A model generated the notes under the pieces. It saw nothing but the letters and a program-made list of their open reading frames with translations, was not told the origin of the DNA and made no database searches. Position numbers and translations under genes: made by a program. Below, one piece after another: positions 55,489-63,569 of a DNA stretch of 64,000 nt. Source of the DNA: Strigamia acuminata (taxonomy: Eukaryota > Arthropoda > Chilopoda > Geophilomorpha > Linotaeniidae); contig OX442322.1 of NCBI GenBank assembly GCA_949358305.1, positions 124,001-188,000 on the forward strand. Reading direction: 5' to 3'. How positions within the stretch are numbered: the first letter of the stretch is position 1; each line of letters opens with the position of its first letter.

Positions 55489-55901
55489 TTTTTTAATACG
55501 AATAAACACAAATGTCCGCACGTGACTTCGTCAAACGATTGATACTGATAAACGTTATATTTTATATTGTCTCCCAGGTAACGGTACAATTCAATAGGAG
55601 GTGGAAGATCGCCGAAACTATCAAAGTATAATTTATCTCGCTTATTTTTAGCGTACGCCACCCAATGGCTACCACTTTGCAAATGTGTATTCAAATTAAC
55701 GATCCCACATTCGAAGGGTCTGGCTTTGACGGGCAACGTGTCTCTGGAGAACACGCCTCTGAAGAATGGAATATTCATTCGTCTAGCCAATTTGCCCAAT
55801 TGCAGGGAATCCAGCGGTTGAATTATTGCCCCATCTTTCCCGCCGCCGACGAGCCGTACGGTTTCAAGTAGAAACCTTTTCCAGTTTTGCAAATCCGTAA
55901 T
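55449..55901 (-). CDS. adenain-like cysteine protease 1
   Basis: Virion maturation protease of the adenovirus C5/Ulp1 fold. Catalytic elements by order: GSHWVAY (His), LYFDSFG (Asp) and EVTCGHLCL (Cys), with the family motif IPFFRGVF...LP...ECGIVNL before them. No ATG precedes the conserved part. The frame runs back to an A run at 55902-55911, where an ATT (55899-55901) sits where other genes here have ATG; the start may be lost or non-AUG, or the protein may be reached by frameshift from pX, which it overlaps by 79 bases. Substrates would be capsid precursors such as pX. Confidence 0.85.
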   Translation of the reverse strand: MTDLQNWKRFLLETVRLVGGGKDGAIIQPLDSLQLGKLARRMNIPFFRGVFSRDTLPVKARPFECGIVNLNTHLQSGSHWVAYAKNKRDKLYFDSFGDLPPPIELYRYLGDNIKYNVYQYQSFDEVTCGHLCLFVLKKWGALIRRETTST

Positions 55902-56302
55902 TTTTTTTTTAACGACTGACGTAGACCTTTGCCTTCGGTGGCTAGATTGTGGCGCTTGGCTTCATCGACCATTTCCTTATTTGTTTTTGCCGAGTCTACG
56001 GCTTTAGCGATGCCTGCCGCACCTCCAGCCAGTCCACCCAATGCCCCCAATAATGGAAGCAGCAATGGAAAGAATCCACCAGTTTGTCTAACCTGTTTCG
56101 TAGGTATGCTTAAAGTCATTCCTTTCTTTTTAGAACCGGCCTTTTTAATCTTATTTATCTGTCTATCAGTAAGAGACAAGCCATGATTGCCGTTCAGTTG
56201 TTTATACTTCAATCTTAAATGTAAGGGTATCCTTTTTTTGATGGATTTGGATACCTTTCGTTGCTGATTGGGGGTTAAAGCTACCTTATGTATTTTATAC
56301 AT
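55823..56302 (-). CDS. pX-like membrane-active minor capsid protein
   Basis: A 159-aa basic protein. An N-terminal repeat-like part (VALTPNQQRKVSKSIKK, LSLTDRQINKIKKA), then a Gly/Leu/Ala-rich hydrophobic segment at residues 76-101 (GGFFPLLLPLL onward), and a C-terminal GKGFYLKPYG motif. This layout is common for a small Polinton protein found next to the protease and compared with adenovirus core/lytic peptides. Cleavage sites for the protease are expected. ATG 56302 follows a TATAAAAAAATAAGAG leader; the upstream major capsid gene ends 20 bases before. Confidence 0.8.
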   Translation of the reverse strand: MYKIHKVALTPNQQRKVSKSIKKRIPLHLRLKYKQLNGNHGLSLTDRQINKIKKAGSKKKGMTLSIPTKQVRQTGGFFPLLLPLLGALGGLAGGAAGIAKAVDSAKTNKEMVDEAKRHNLATEGKGLRQSLKKKLRICKTGKGFYLKPYGSSAAGKMGQ

Positions 56303-56321
56303 CTCTTATTTTTTTATAACT

Positions 56322-57644
56322 TTAATATAACACTTCGATTTTGCCTTTGTCCAATTTCATATTCATCAACCTGTCGCCTATTATCAAAGCGTAAGCTTTA
56401 GTATTGGCCGGGACTGCCGTTTCAAATTTCATTTTTATTTGCACGTCAATTATGCCGGTTTTCAGCCTCTCGCTCTGTTTTGAGCAATCAATCACAATCA
56501 GCGGATACAGTTTCGCATAATCCCACGCGTTGAACATTATATCGGATGCGCCGTAATAATCTTTCCTAAATTGGATGCACGATTCTAGAAACCTACTGAA
56601 ATTACTATTTTCAAAGTTCTCATTCGAGTCTAAATAGGGGTACCGCTCGGAGTTCAGGAACGCATGAACTTCGTTGACTTTAACGGTGTCGAATATTGCC
56701 GTATTTTTGGTTTGGTCGTTTCTTTTATCGGTCTGAAATCCGACGATGATGTACCGCGGTTTCTCGGAAGTGCTGGTGGTTACCACTCGCCAGGCATGCT
56801 CCGTGGTTTGGGGCAAGTCCGACATTTCGAACGACCAATGGCGGAACGCTAATGGAATATTCACGCCTCTATCCATGGCTGCGAGCAGTCGACTCTTTTG
56901 CACGTCGGATGGAATCACGTGCGGCATTAACCAATATAGTTGTTGGAGAACTATTTTACCTTCGGGTATGGCTTGCGCGGTTCCAGCCACAGTTTTATTT
57001 GCGGCTTTAAAAATGGCATCATCGTTGTGCGTTCTCATCAAAGTTAAAACTTGTTTGGCTCCGTAAATGACTTTGTTATAGTCTTCAAAAAATCCCATCA
57101 GATGGGTCAGTGGCACTAACAACGAAAAGGTGCCGTGCTTTTTTGGCAGCAAGTTGTATAACCTGCGCCGTTCCTCAAATCCGGGATTGTCGAGATCCAC
57201 TGATTTGCCGGACTTGTGGTCGGGTAACCAGCCCATATTTTCGATCGCGTTTTGGTTATTGTGATACGTCAAAGCGCCTTTCATAGTGGTGGCATAGCCT
57301 GGATAATTAATCTCGTCGATTAGTTTGTCACCGATGTGATATTTCAGGTTGCTGAAGAGAAAAGGCATGAAATTATTCACTAGCGTTGCCGCATCATCGG
57401 TGTCTTTTCCCTCCGACGCATATTCCGTTCCATCATTCTTTGTCAACTGCCCCGTTACGCATACGTAACTTTTATGGGGATGTGTCCAGATATCTTCGTT
57501 CTGTATGATTAGGCGAATTTCAGAGTTCACATTATTCAAATTTGTCCCAATAATCGGGTGATACTCGTGGTATCTGTATGCATTTACGGATTCGTCGATG
57601 ACGAACGGTTGTTCGACGTCTAAATAATTTTCAGCGACTTGCAT
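56322..57644 (-). CDS. MCP: major capsid protein, double jelly-roll
   Basis: A 440-aa protein recognised as the Polinton major capsid protein by length, position and motifs: an N-terminal EQPFVIDESV...YHEYHPI segment, IDEINYPGYATTMKG, LLVPLTHLMGFFEDYNKVIYGAKQVL, a central IPLAFRHWSFEM and a C-terminal DIMFNAWDYAKLYPLIVIDCS. It would form the trimeric hexons of an icosahedral shell. The frame is intact. Leader TTAAAAAATAGCAACC before ATG 57644. Confidence 0.9.
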   Translation of the reverse strand: MQVAENYLDVEQPFVIDESVNAYRYHEYHPIIGTNLNNVNSEIRLIIQNEDIWTHPHKSYVCVTGQLTKNDGTEYASEGKDTDDAATLVNNFMPFLFSNLKYHIGDKLIDEINYPGYATTMKGALTYHNNQNAIENMGWLPDHKSGKSVDLDNPGFEERRRLYNLLPKKHGTFSLLVPLTHLMGFFEDYNKVIYGAKQVLTLMRTHNDDAIFKAANKTVAGTAQAIPEGKIVLQQLYWLMPHVIPSDVQKSRLLAAMDRGVNIPLAFRHWSFEMSDLPQTTEHAWRVVTTSTSEKPRYIIVGFQTDKRNDQTKNTAIFDTVKVNEVHAFLNSERYPYLDSNENFENSNFSRFLESCIQFRKDYYGASDIMFNAWDYAKLYPLIVIDCSKQSERLKTGIIDVQIKMKFETAVPANTKAYALIIGDRLMNMKLDKGKIEVLY

Positions 57645-57665
57645 GGTTGCTATTTTTTAATTACG

Positions 57666-57666
<1 letters not shown>

Positions 57667-57708
<42 letters not shown>

Positions 57709-57886
57709 AATATACAAATATACAATTACAAGTGATTTATTTATTTGTAAATATTTAATAGAAAATGTTAAATGTGTATTTCAATTCATTTACAAGTAAT
57801 TTAATTCATTTACAAGTAATTCATTTATTTGTAAATATTTAATAGAAAATATTAAATGTGTAATTCAATTCATTTACAAGTAATTC
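57667..57886. repeat. (TA)n microsatellite and a ~60-bp duplicated AT-rich unit
   Basis: About 20 TA units (57668-57706), then a block holding TTTGTAAATATTTAATAGAAA that occurs twice (from about 57742 and 57828) with TTCATTTACAAGTAATT boxes between. It lies between the major capsid gene and the 51-aa ORF. Confidence 0.9.
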
Positions 57887-57888
57887 AT

Positions 57889-58044
57889 TTAAAAAGAGTT
57901 TATGTAATCTTTATTATCGGGACGAAGTGAAGCTACTTTCATTTCCACATTGCCACCGCCTCTCATAGCCGGCTCTATTGTAGGCTTCTCTTTTGCGACG
58001 ACATAATGTGTCGTAATATTTTTTTTCTTAAATATAATCGGCAT
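57889..58044 (-). CDS. 51-aa basic ORF of unknown function
   Basis: ATG 58044, TAA 57889. Basic N-terminus (PIIFKKKNITTHYVVAKEK), then PAMRGGGNVEMKVASLRP. The gene is suggested by its place in the leftward capsid cluster, nine bases after the penton stop, and by the TTTAAAAAAATAAG leader just before the ATG, as at neighbouring genes. I do not recognise it. Confidence 0.55.
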   Translation of the reverse strand: MPIIFKKKNITTHYVVAKEKPTIEPAMRGGGNVEMKVASLRPDNKDYINSF

Positions 58045-58053
58045 CTTATTTTT

Positions 58054-58785
58054 TTAAACTGACGTTTTTCTTCTCAAATGGAACCGCGCGGTAAAAACTT
58101 CCCCTCTGAGATCGATGGGTTTACTATCTTGATCGGTCAACCATATTCTGACTTCGTGAATTTTGGATTGATTTTTTACCGGCAAGTACAGTATGTTATT
58201 CGGCATTTCGACTATTTTGAAACCGGCCGGAACGTTTGGAAAAAATGCGTAAATAATCGGAGATGCTTCACCGTTCAAGTACGAATCGGTAATTAAATCG
58301 CAGTGCACCAGTATGGTGTTTATGTGGAAAATGTTAACGGGATTGACCGACTCGCTGGTTCCAGCCGTATATTCGCGCTTTTCAAATCCAAATAAATGAG
58401 CCATGTTATTCTCATGCCTGAAATCTACGGCATATTCCATTTGACTTATTGTCAACGTCGTGGATAAAGTGTTAATATTCTCTTTTATGTCGATGAACGG
58501 TAGGTCACTGTTTTGGTCCCAATGCCCTCTCGCTTTCATCTCGGTATGTAATCGAGCGATAATGTCGACAAGTTCATAACTACCGGGTGGGAAAGTAATG
58601 ATTAGTGATGTTTTTGTTTTATCGATCGAATACACGAATACGTTGTTTTCCTCGGTGATATTTGGCATTGAATTAAAAGTCTCCAGACTCACTAATCCCA
58701 ATTCAAATTCATCCTCGCCCAGTAATAAAGGTGACGAGAATGTGGTGAGAAAATCGGTCTTTGTGCTACTCAATACAATAGACAT
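58054..58785 (-). CDS. mCP: minor capsid (penton-like) protein, single jelly-roll
   Basis: A 243-aa protein from ATG 58785 (a longer frame starts at a non-ATG). Signature features of the Polinton penton protein: an N-terminal LSSTKTDFLTTFSSPLLL, ELGLVSLETFNSMPNI, FPPGSYELVDI, a central HLFGFEKREY, and the C-terminal VRIWLTDQDSKPIDLRGEVFTARFHLRR. It should occupy the fivefold vertices. Intact. Its leader (TTAAAAAAAACAAC) overlaps the stop of the upstream gene. Confidence 0.88.
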   Translation of the reverse strand: MSIVLSSTKTDFLTTFSSPLLLGEDEFELGLVSLETFNSMPNITEENNVFVYSIDKTKTSLIITFPPGSYELVDIIARLHTEMKARGHWDQNSDLPFIDIKENINTLSTTLTISQMEYAVDFRHENNMAHLFGFEKREYTAGTSESVNPVNIFHINTILVHCDLITDSYLNGEASPIIYAFFPNVPAGFKIVEMPNNILYLPVKNQSKIHEVRIWLTDQDSKPIDLRGEVFTARFHLRRKTSV

Positions 58786-58795
58786 GTTGTTTTTT

Positions 58796-60019
58796 TTAAT
58801 TCGCGAGAATTTTCTTACGCATGTTTTCAAACTTGGTTTTATCGAGGATTCTTTCCTCTTTTAGTTCCATAAGTATTTCTACAATTTCGTTGTCGTGAGA
58901 CTGGTTTCCAGCATCCCGTGATGCATGCAACAATCGCAGCCTGTCTATTAATTCGTCCGGGTTATTGTAATACTTGTAGTCTACGGAGTTTTGCGGCCGA
59001 AACGTTTTCGTGACACCTTTGCCAGCTTGGGGTGTGTTCTTGCCAGCTTGGGATGTTGTCTTTGGACGATTTTTATACAGTTCCCAAATTCGTTTAACCA
59101 CTGTCATATACTTTTCTCCTTTACTAGACTTTGGCATATTAGTTGCCGAATTGTTCTTTTTAAATAACCCTTGACTAGAAATGAGAATCCTGCCGTAATC
59201 CACAAAATTTTGGTCTGTCATAGTTCCTTCAATCGGTGGAAGTTTTTGCATGAGGAGATGCATTAATGTTGGAGTTCGTGGATACTTTACGTTTTTCACA
59301 AGTATATGAGTTGGAAAGAATTTAACTTCTTCGACTCCTATTTTAAATTTTGAATCATACGGGTCATATCTAATTCCAAACACCGTATCTAAATGAGCCG
59401 CATTTTCGGCGTAATATTTCAAGAACTCTTGCTGTACTGCGTTTTCCGATTCTTTGTCCGTCATTTTTAATTCGAGACTTTTTCTTATGTCGCGTTGATA
59501 TTTTATATTTGGAAGCACATGAGCAAATTGCCAATCATCATCATCATCATCATCTTCTACGAGGCTCGTCTCTCCCTCTCTTTGAAATGAAACATTTTCC
59601 TCTTCATTCCCATCATCCCGGCCAAACTTAAGTCGAGGAGTTTCAATTTTACTTGAGGACAAACTTTGGCGACTGAACTGCCTTTTTAAGGATGAACTTT
59701 CCCAAGGTAAGAGCGGTGATTCTAGATCCATTTCGTACTTTAAATTATTGGACTTACTTGTAATGGGTGTGAAAGATGACAACTCTCTTTTAATGTGAGT
59801 GGAAGGTGAGGATTTGAAAGTCGTAGGTGGTAGAGCAAGGGGTGGAGATAGTTGCTGCTGCTGCTGCGGCAGGCTATGCAATGCGGCAGTTACCGGTTTG
59901 AAGAATGCACCGAGCGCTTCATCTTCGGATCCTCTGTTTAACTTATCTTGCAGAAACTTTTTTTTCAAGCTCTGTTTTAATTTCTCGTAATTTCCACGCT
60001 GCTGTTTATTCATGTTCAT
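58796..60019 (-). CDS. Polinton-associated hypothetical protein, 407 aa
   Basis: N-terminal ~180 residues are low-complexity: a poly-Gln run (60s), Ser/Pro-rich parts and an eight-residue Asp run near 160. The C-terminal ~220 residues form a conserved-looking domain (VFGIRYDPYDSKFKIG, ILVKNVKYPRTPTLMHLL, then DELIDRLRLLHASRDAGNQSHDNEIVEILMELKE). This type is common in arthropod Mavericks in my recollection; its function is unknown, perhaps packaging or capsid assembly. The start overlaps the ATPase stop by 14 bases. Confidence 0.8.
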   Translation of the reverse strand: MNMNKQQRGNYEKLKQSLKKKFLQDKLNRGSEDEALGAFFKPVTAALHSLPQQQQQLSPPLALPPTTFKSSPSTHIKRELSSFTPITSKSNNLKYEMDLESPLLPWESSSLKRQFSRQSLSSSKIETPRLKFGRDDGNEEENVSFQREGETSLVEDDDDDDDWQFAHVLPNIKYQRDIRKSLELKMTDKESENAVQQEFLKYYAENAAHLDTVFGIRYDPYDSKFKIGVEEVKFFPTHILVKNVKYPRTPTLMHLLMQKLPPIEGTMTDQNFVDYGRILISSQGLFKKNNSATNMPKSSKGEKYMTVVKRIWELYKNRPKTTSQAGKNTPQAGKGVTKTFRPQNSVDYKYYNNPDELIDRLRLLHASRDAGNQSHDNEIVEILMELKEERILDKTKFENMRKKILAN

Positions 60020-60683
60020 TTTTTAAAAATGGGGAAAATTTATTTTTATATCTCCCGCTCGACATAGACTTGGTCTTGTCTATCGTGAGAAAGCCAAACG
60101 TATCATCGTCCCAACACGACTTACACATGTCTCTGAATCGAACGTACGTCATGTCCGTTCCAACATGGTTGTCAAAAACGTGTTTCATGTTTCTTTCGTC
60201 TTGTCTGAACATGATTATTAAATTGGCATTGTCTCTTATCACCTGTTTTGGGATCCGGCTATAAGTCTGACACAAGTAAAAAGAATCCACGTTACTATGT
60301 CGACCCTGGGCAAAATATTTCTCAATATTATGTTGCTTGTCGGTCATCACATCGTCAAACACAAAAATAGACTTGTTCACAGTTTTATCAAAAAGTTGTT
60401 CGGGAGACGGCACATCTTCGTTGCTCGGGAAGAAATGAGCTACCTGTTCGCCCAATTCCGATTCTAGATCCTCGAACAACTCTCTTAACCGCTCGTATTT
60501 TGGTTGAAATAAAGTTTTAGAAAACACCATCAGCTTGTCAAATCGTAACCAGTGCAGGAAGTTTAGCAACAGATTCGTTTTCCCACATTCAGCCGGACCA
60601 CACATGATGCATCTTATGTTTTTCGGCAAAATTGACTTATCACATTTGTCCAAACGCCCCGTGTCAAAATTTATGACATTCAT
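60006..60683 (-). CDS. A32-like genome packaging ATPase
   Basis: A 225-aa FtsK/HerA-family ATPase that would pump DNA into the capsid. Walker A GPAECGKT at residues 29-36, Walker B SIFVFDD at 105-111, followed by a conserved LCQTYSRIPKQVIRDNANLIIMF segment with the sensor/arginine region (QDER). Start ATG 60683 follows ATATAAAA. Its 5' end is only 35 bases from the oppositely oriented zinc-protein gene, so a shared bidirectional promoter is likely. Confidence 0.93.
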   Translation of the reverse strand: MNVINFDTGRLDKCDKSILPKNIRCIMCGPAECGKTNLLLNFLHWLRFDKLMVFSKTLFQPKYERLRELFEDLESELGEQVAHFFPSNEDVPSPEQLFDKTVNKSIFVFDDVMTDKQHNIEKYFAQGRHSNVDSFYLCQTYSRIPKQVIRDNANLIIMFRQDERNMKHVFDNHVGTDMTYVRFRDMCKSCWDDDTFGFLTIDKTKSMSSGRYKNKFSPFLKNEHE

Positions 60684-60718
60684 TTTTTATATTCCCGTAA
60701 TAAAAAAAGAAGACAAAC
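60684..60718. promoter_or_regulatory. 35-bp divergent intergenic region with A runs on both strands
   Basis: Between the ATPase ATG (minus) and the zinc-protein ATG (plus). It carries ATATAAAA towards the ATPase and AATAAAAAAAG towards the zinc gene. Promoters of both genes must be here or inside the genes. Confidence 0.6.
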
Positions 60719-60883
60719 ATGTTTTGCGTTAAATGCAAAAAGTCTACTCCTACCGGCACGTTGGAAATGGGTGTCACTAAGAACAACAGAGCCTACAAAA
60801 GAGGCAAATGCTTGGCATGCGGGACCTTGAAATATCAGTTCATAAAAAAAAAAAATCTCCAGCAACCGGAAAAGGACTTTTGA
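60719..60883 (+). CDS. small zinc-ribbon protein (DUF5679-like)
   Basis: 54 aa, ATG 60719. Two CxxC pairs, CVKC at residues 3-6 and CLAC in the middle, separated by a THxx-like TKNNRAYKRGK loop and followed by GTLKYQFI. In other Mavericks I recall this domain as the N-terminus of a longer protein that continues into a PLA2-like part. Here an A12 run (60844-60855) puts the two in different frames, so this frame ends soon after. Confidence 0.7.
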   Translation: MFCVKCKKSTPTGTLEMGVTKNNRAYKRGKCLACGTLKYQFIKKKNLQQPEKDF

Positions 60884-61221
60884 ATAAACTAATCAATAAA
60901 TTACTGGTAGAAATGCATATCCCCGGGTACAACTATTGCGGCCCGGGCACAAAATTAGATAAACGTCTAACAAGAGGTGATAAAGGCATAAACCCATTGG
61001 ATGAAGCGTGCAAACTGCACGACATTGCTTACATAAATGAGAATTTAGAAGCCAGACACGAAGCAGACAGAAAGTTGGTCGAAGCGTGCGTTTTAATCAT
61101 CTCCGATCCAACAGTCAGTTTAAGCACAAAATTAGCCGCCAAAGCAATCAAAGCAACGTTCAATACCAAACTTAAACTGGGAATGGGACTAAAAAAAAAA
61201 AAAAAAAAATGCCCGACATAG
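60808..61221 (+). CDS. phospholipase A2-like protein (parvovirus VP1-type)
   Basis: 137 aa in its listed frame; the supported part starts after the A run at 60844-60855. It has the calcium-loop pattern YCGPGT (43-48) and the catalytic LHDIAY (His71-Asp72), as in the PLA2 domain of parvovirus VP1 and relatives in Mavericks, used for membrane passage of particles. The C-terminus is basic and ends in the A19 run that also precedes the integrase ATG. It overlaps the zinc-protein frame and may be its displaced C-terminal half. Confidence 0.8.
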   Translation: MLGMRDLEISVHKKKKSPATGKGLLNKLINKLLVEMHIPGYNYCGPGTKLDKRLTRGDKGINPLDEACKLHDIAYINENLEARHEADRKLVEACVLIISDPTVSLSTKLAAKAIKATFNTKLKLGMGLKKKKKKCPT

Positions 61222-62162
61222 AACAACTGGTATCTGAATTACATAAGCCGGCACGTAGGCATTACGTCAGACGTCCGGTCGTATCTTTTGCAATCAACGA
61301 CTTATGGCAGATCGATTTAGTCGAATTGATACCTTTTTCCCGTGTAAACAAAGGTTATAAATACTTATTAACGGTTATAGATGCGTTCTCTAAATATGCG
61401 TATGCGGTTCCCATCAAATCAAAGACTGGGAAAGACGTAACCGCTGCATTTGTAAAGGTGCTTGTCAAAGCGGGGAATAAGGGGCCGGTCAACATGGCAT
61501 CCGATTGGGGGAAAGAATTCTACAATTCCCATTTCAAGGCACTGGTCAAAAAGTTCAACATCAACCATTTTTCCACACACTCGCCGTTGAAAGCGAGCAT
61601 GGTTGAGCGGTTCAATCGCACGCTCAAAGAGCGCATGTACAGGCATTTTACTTTGAAAGGTTCGAGGAATTGGATTACTATCTTACCCCAATTGATGACC
61701 CGTTATAACTCTTCGGTTCACCGTACGACCAACATGAAACCCAAAGATGTGGCTCCCAAACATGAAAAGGCGCTCAGACTAAAATTACTTCCCGAACCGG
61801 CAACGTCCAAGCCTAAATTCAAAGTGGGCGACCGAGTGCGTATTTCCAAATCCAAATCCATATTTGACAAAGGGTTTTTGCAAAATTGGACTAATGAAAT
61901 CTTTACAATTGATAAAGTGGACACGTCGTACGAACCTCCAATTTTCAAATTGAAAGACAGTCTGGGAGAATCGATCGAAGGTTCCTTTTACCGTGAAGAA
62001 CTCCAAAAAACTGAAACCAGGGTAGATGATCCCTACTTGATCGAGAAAGTCATTAGAAAAAAGAAAAACAGCGATGGATCATGGAAGTACCTAGTGAAAT
62101 GGGTCGGCTACGATCAGAAGCATAATTCATGGGTGGATGATCTCATCGACATTAAAAAATGA
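61209..62162 (+). CDS. int: retroviral-like integrase with chromodomain
   Basis: 317 aa. Catalytic D36 (WQIDLVEL), D99 (ASDWGKEF) and E133 (MVERFNRTL) of the rve fold; a GDRVRISK module around 210; and a C-terminal chromodomain (about 270-317: LIEKVIRKKK...YLVKWVGYDQKHNSWV). It inserts Polinton DNA, and the chromodomain may direct it to methylated histone. The ATG ends a run of 19 A. The stop TGA overlaps the ATG of protease 2 (ATGA). No zinc HHCC domain is seen at the N-terminus. Confidence 0.93.
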   Translation: MPDIEQLVSELHKPARRHYVRRPVVSFAINDLWQIDLVELIPFSRVNKGYKYLLTVIDAFSKYAYAVPIKSKTGKDVTAAFVKVLVKAGNKGPVNMASDWGKEFYNSHFKALVKKFNINHFSTHSPLKASMVERFNRTLKERMYRHFTLKGSRNWITILPQLMTRYNSSVHRTTNMKPKDVAPKHEKALRLKLLPEPATSKPKFKVGDRVRISKSKSIFDKGFLQNWTNEIFTIDKVDTSYEPPIFKLKDSLGESIEGSFYREELQKTETRVDDPYLIEKVIRKKKNSDGSWKYLVKWVGYDQKHNSWVDDLIDIKK

Positions 62163-62578
62163 ATAACGTGGAAATTTACAACTGGGCAAAGAACAAACTA
62201 CGTATCGCCCACTTCAACAACGTGTTGCCCATCGATTGCCTGAAACCGCTCGCGAATCACCGGAGCAAGAATGAAAGCTTCGTCATCAATTTAGACCCAT
62301 CGACGGGTGGCGGTACACATTGGGTAAGCTTGTATCTTTGCAATGACAGAGGTATTTACTTTGATAATTTGGGAAACGTTCCACCTAAAGAGATCATTGA
62401 TTTTGTCGGAAGAGACGTTACCCTAGATTATGCTACAAAAGAAGTGTATTCGTTGACAAAAGAGGATTCTTGCGGGATGTTTTGCCTCTTTGCGCTCTAT
62501 TTAGCAGCCAATCTTAATCTCAGGCAGAATACAATCATTAAAATCATCCGAGGTATGAATAATCTCGAGTTGTTGTAA
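62159..62578 (+). CDS. adenain-like cysteine protease 2
   Basis: 139 aa with a complete C5/Ulp1-like set: GTHWVSLY (His54), IYFDNLG (Asp69) and DSCGMFC (Cys105). An N-terminal FVINLD motif corresponds to IVNL in protease 1. It is translated from an ATG that overlaps the integrase stop, preceded by TTAAAAA, and looks intact. The presence of two distinct proteases in one element is unexpected; identity between them seems limited to the catalytic motifs. It could replace the start-less protease 1 or cut a different substrate. Confidence 0.88.
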   Translation: MNNVEIYNWAKNKLRIAHFNNVLPIDCLKPLANHRSKNESFVINLDPSTGGGTHWVSLYLCNDRGIYFDNLGNVPPKEIIDFVGRDVTLDYATKEVYSLTKEDSCGMFCLFALYLAANLNLRQNTIIKIIRGMNNLELL

Positions 62579-62645
62579 AGTAAACCCAATATCTGTTTTT
62601 TAACAAAAACGTGAAATAATTTAAGAAATTAAAACAAATCTAATT

Positions 62646-62873
62646 TTGAAATTAACGAAGATTCGCACGAAATCATGCCGAGGAGTGTGTAAACATGTAC
62701 GGGTGTGTATTCCAGTCCGCGTCAAATCGTCATTCCAGATCAAGATTCAAACTCTGGTGGAGAAACTTGGTAGATTTTCCAGTGAGAATATTGAACACGT
62801 CAAATACGTACACGACAATGTAACTATCGCCGAAATCCAGGAATTGGCTGAAATAAGTCATTTATTCGGCTAA
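62646..62873 (+). CDS. doubtful 75-codon frame without ATG
   Basis: The frame from TTG 62646 to TAA has no ATG. The C-terminal part (LVEKLGRFSSENIEHVKYVHDNVTIAEIQELAEIS) looks protein-like, the first part less so. It may be the remnant of a further Polinton gene. Not recognised. Confidence 0.25.
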   Translation: MKLTKIRTKSCRGVCKHVRVCIPVRVKSSFQIKIQTLVEKLGRFSSENIEHVKYVHDNVTIAEIQELAEISHLFG

Positions 62874-63275
62874 ATGCTACTCTATATATATAATGCGGCA
62901 TTATGTAATTAATTATCACAAGTTTTTAAAATAATATTTATATTGTTAATTTTACTGTTTTTTCTCTGAATAAGGAAATAGTCTTTTGATTAATTGGGTG
63001 TAATTACAAATTATATTTCACATATTAAATCTGGAAATAAAAATGAATATGTGAATAAACACCTGATTTAATTCAAAACACGTGACCATGTAATTATATT
63101 AAAGCAGCGTGACTCATCCGGCAAATGCATAATAAATAAATAAATTTTAATAATAAATATAAATAAAATTGCTTTTAAATAAATTTTCAATTAAAAATAA
63201 ATTAAAAATATAGTATATAAACATCATTTTAATTAAATTTTCAATTAAAAATAAATTATTTCTCTGCTGAATAAT

Positions 63276-63569
63276 ATGGAATTTTTTTGTGCAATTTATG
63301 AAAAAAGTGAGAAAATATTACAGCAAATAATCTTTGAACTTATAAGTAGATGGGGGGCTGAAATTACAGATATAAATAATTTTGCATTTGTATTTCGCAT
63401 TGATGGACAATTTCCTGAACTAAGCAAAATAATAAGAAGAAGAGCAAGAATAATACATGATTCTCTCAACTCAGAAACAAGAGTACACATAAAGCAGTTG
63501 TATCAAATTATTCCGGGCAAGAAAATTAAGGATATAGATTTTTTTGATGAAGAGGAGGAATGTTTATAA
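63276..63569 (+). CDS. 97-aa ORF of unknown function
   Basis: ATG 63276 to TAA. Sequence is amphipathic and helical, ending in an acidic tail DEEEECL. It has no A-run leader of the type seen in the Polinton core. I do not recognise it. It could be a small Polinton gene near the right end or a chance frame in AT-rich DNA. Confidence 0.4.
   Translation: MEFFCAIYEKSEKILQQIIFELISRWGAEITDINNFAFVFRIDGQFPELSKIIRRRARIIHDSLNSETRVHIKQLYQIIPGKKIKDIDFFDEEEECL

Larger units (their letters stand above)
50031..62578. mobile_element. Maverick/Polinton, core coding region
   Basis: The genes for protein-primed DNA polymerase B, integrase, FtsK/HerA-type packaging ATPase, adenain-like protease, and double and single jelly-roll capsid proteins together define a Polinton. 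Order: polB right; fibre, protease 1, pX, major capsid, 51-aa ORF, penton, hypothetical, ATPase left; zinc protein, PLA2, integrase, protease 2 right. Terminal inverted repeats and TSD were not found; the left end is between 49176 and 50031, and the right end may be beyond 64000. Confidence 0.93.
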
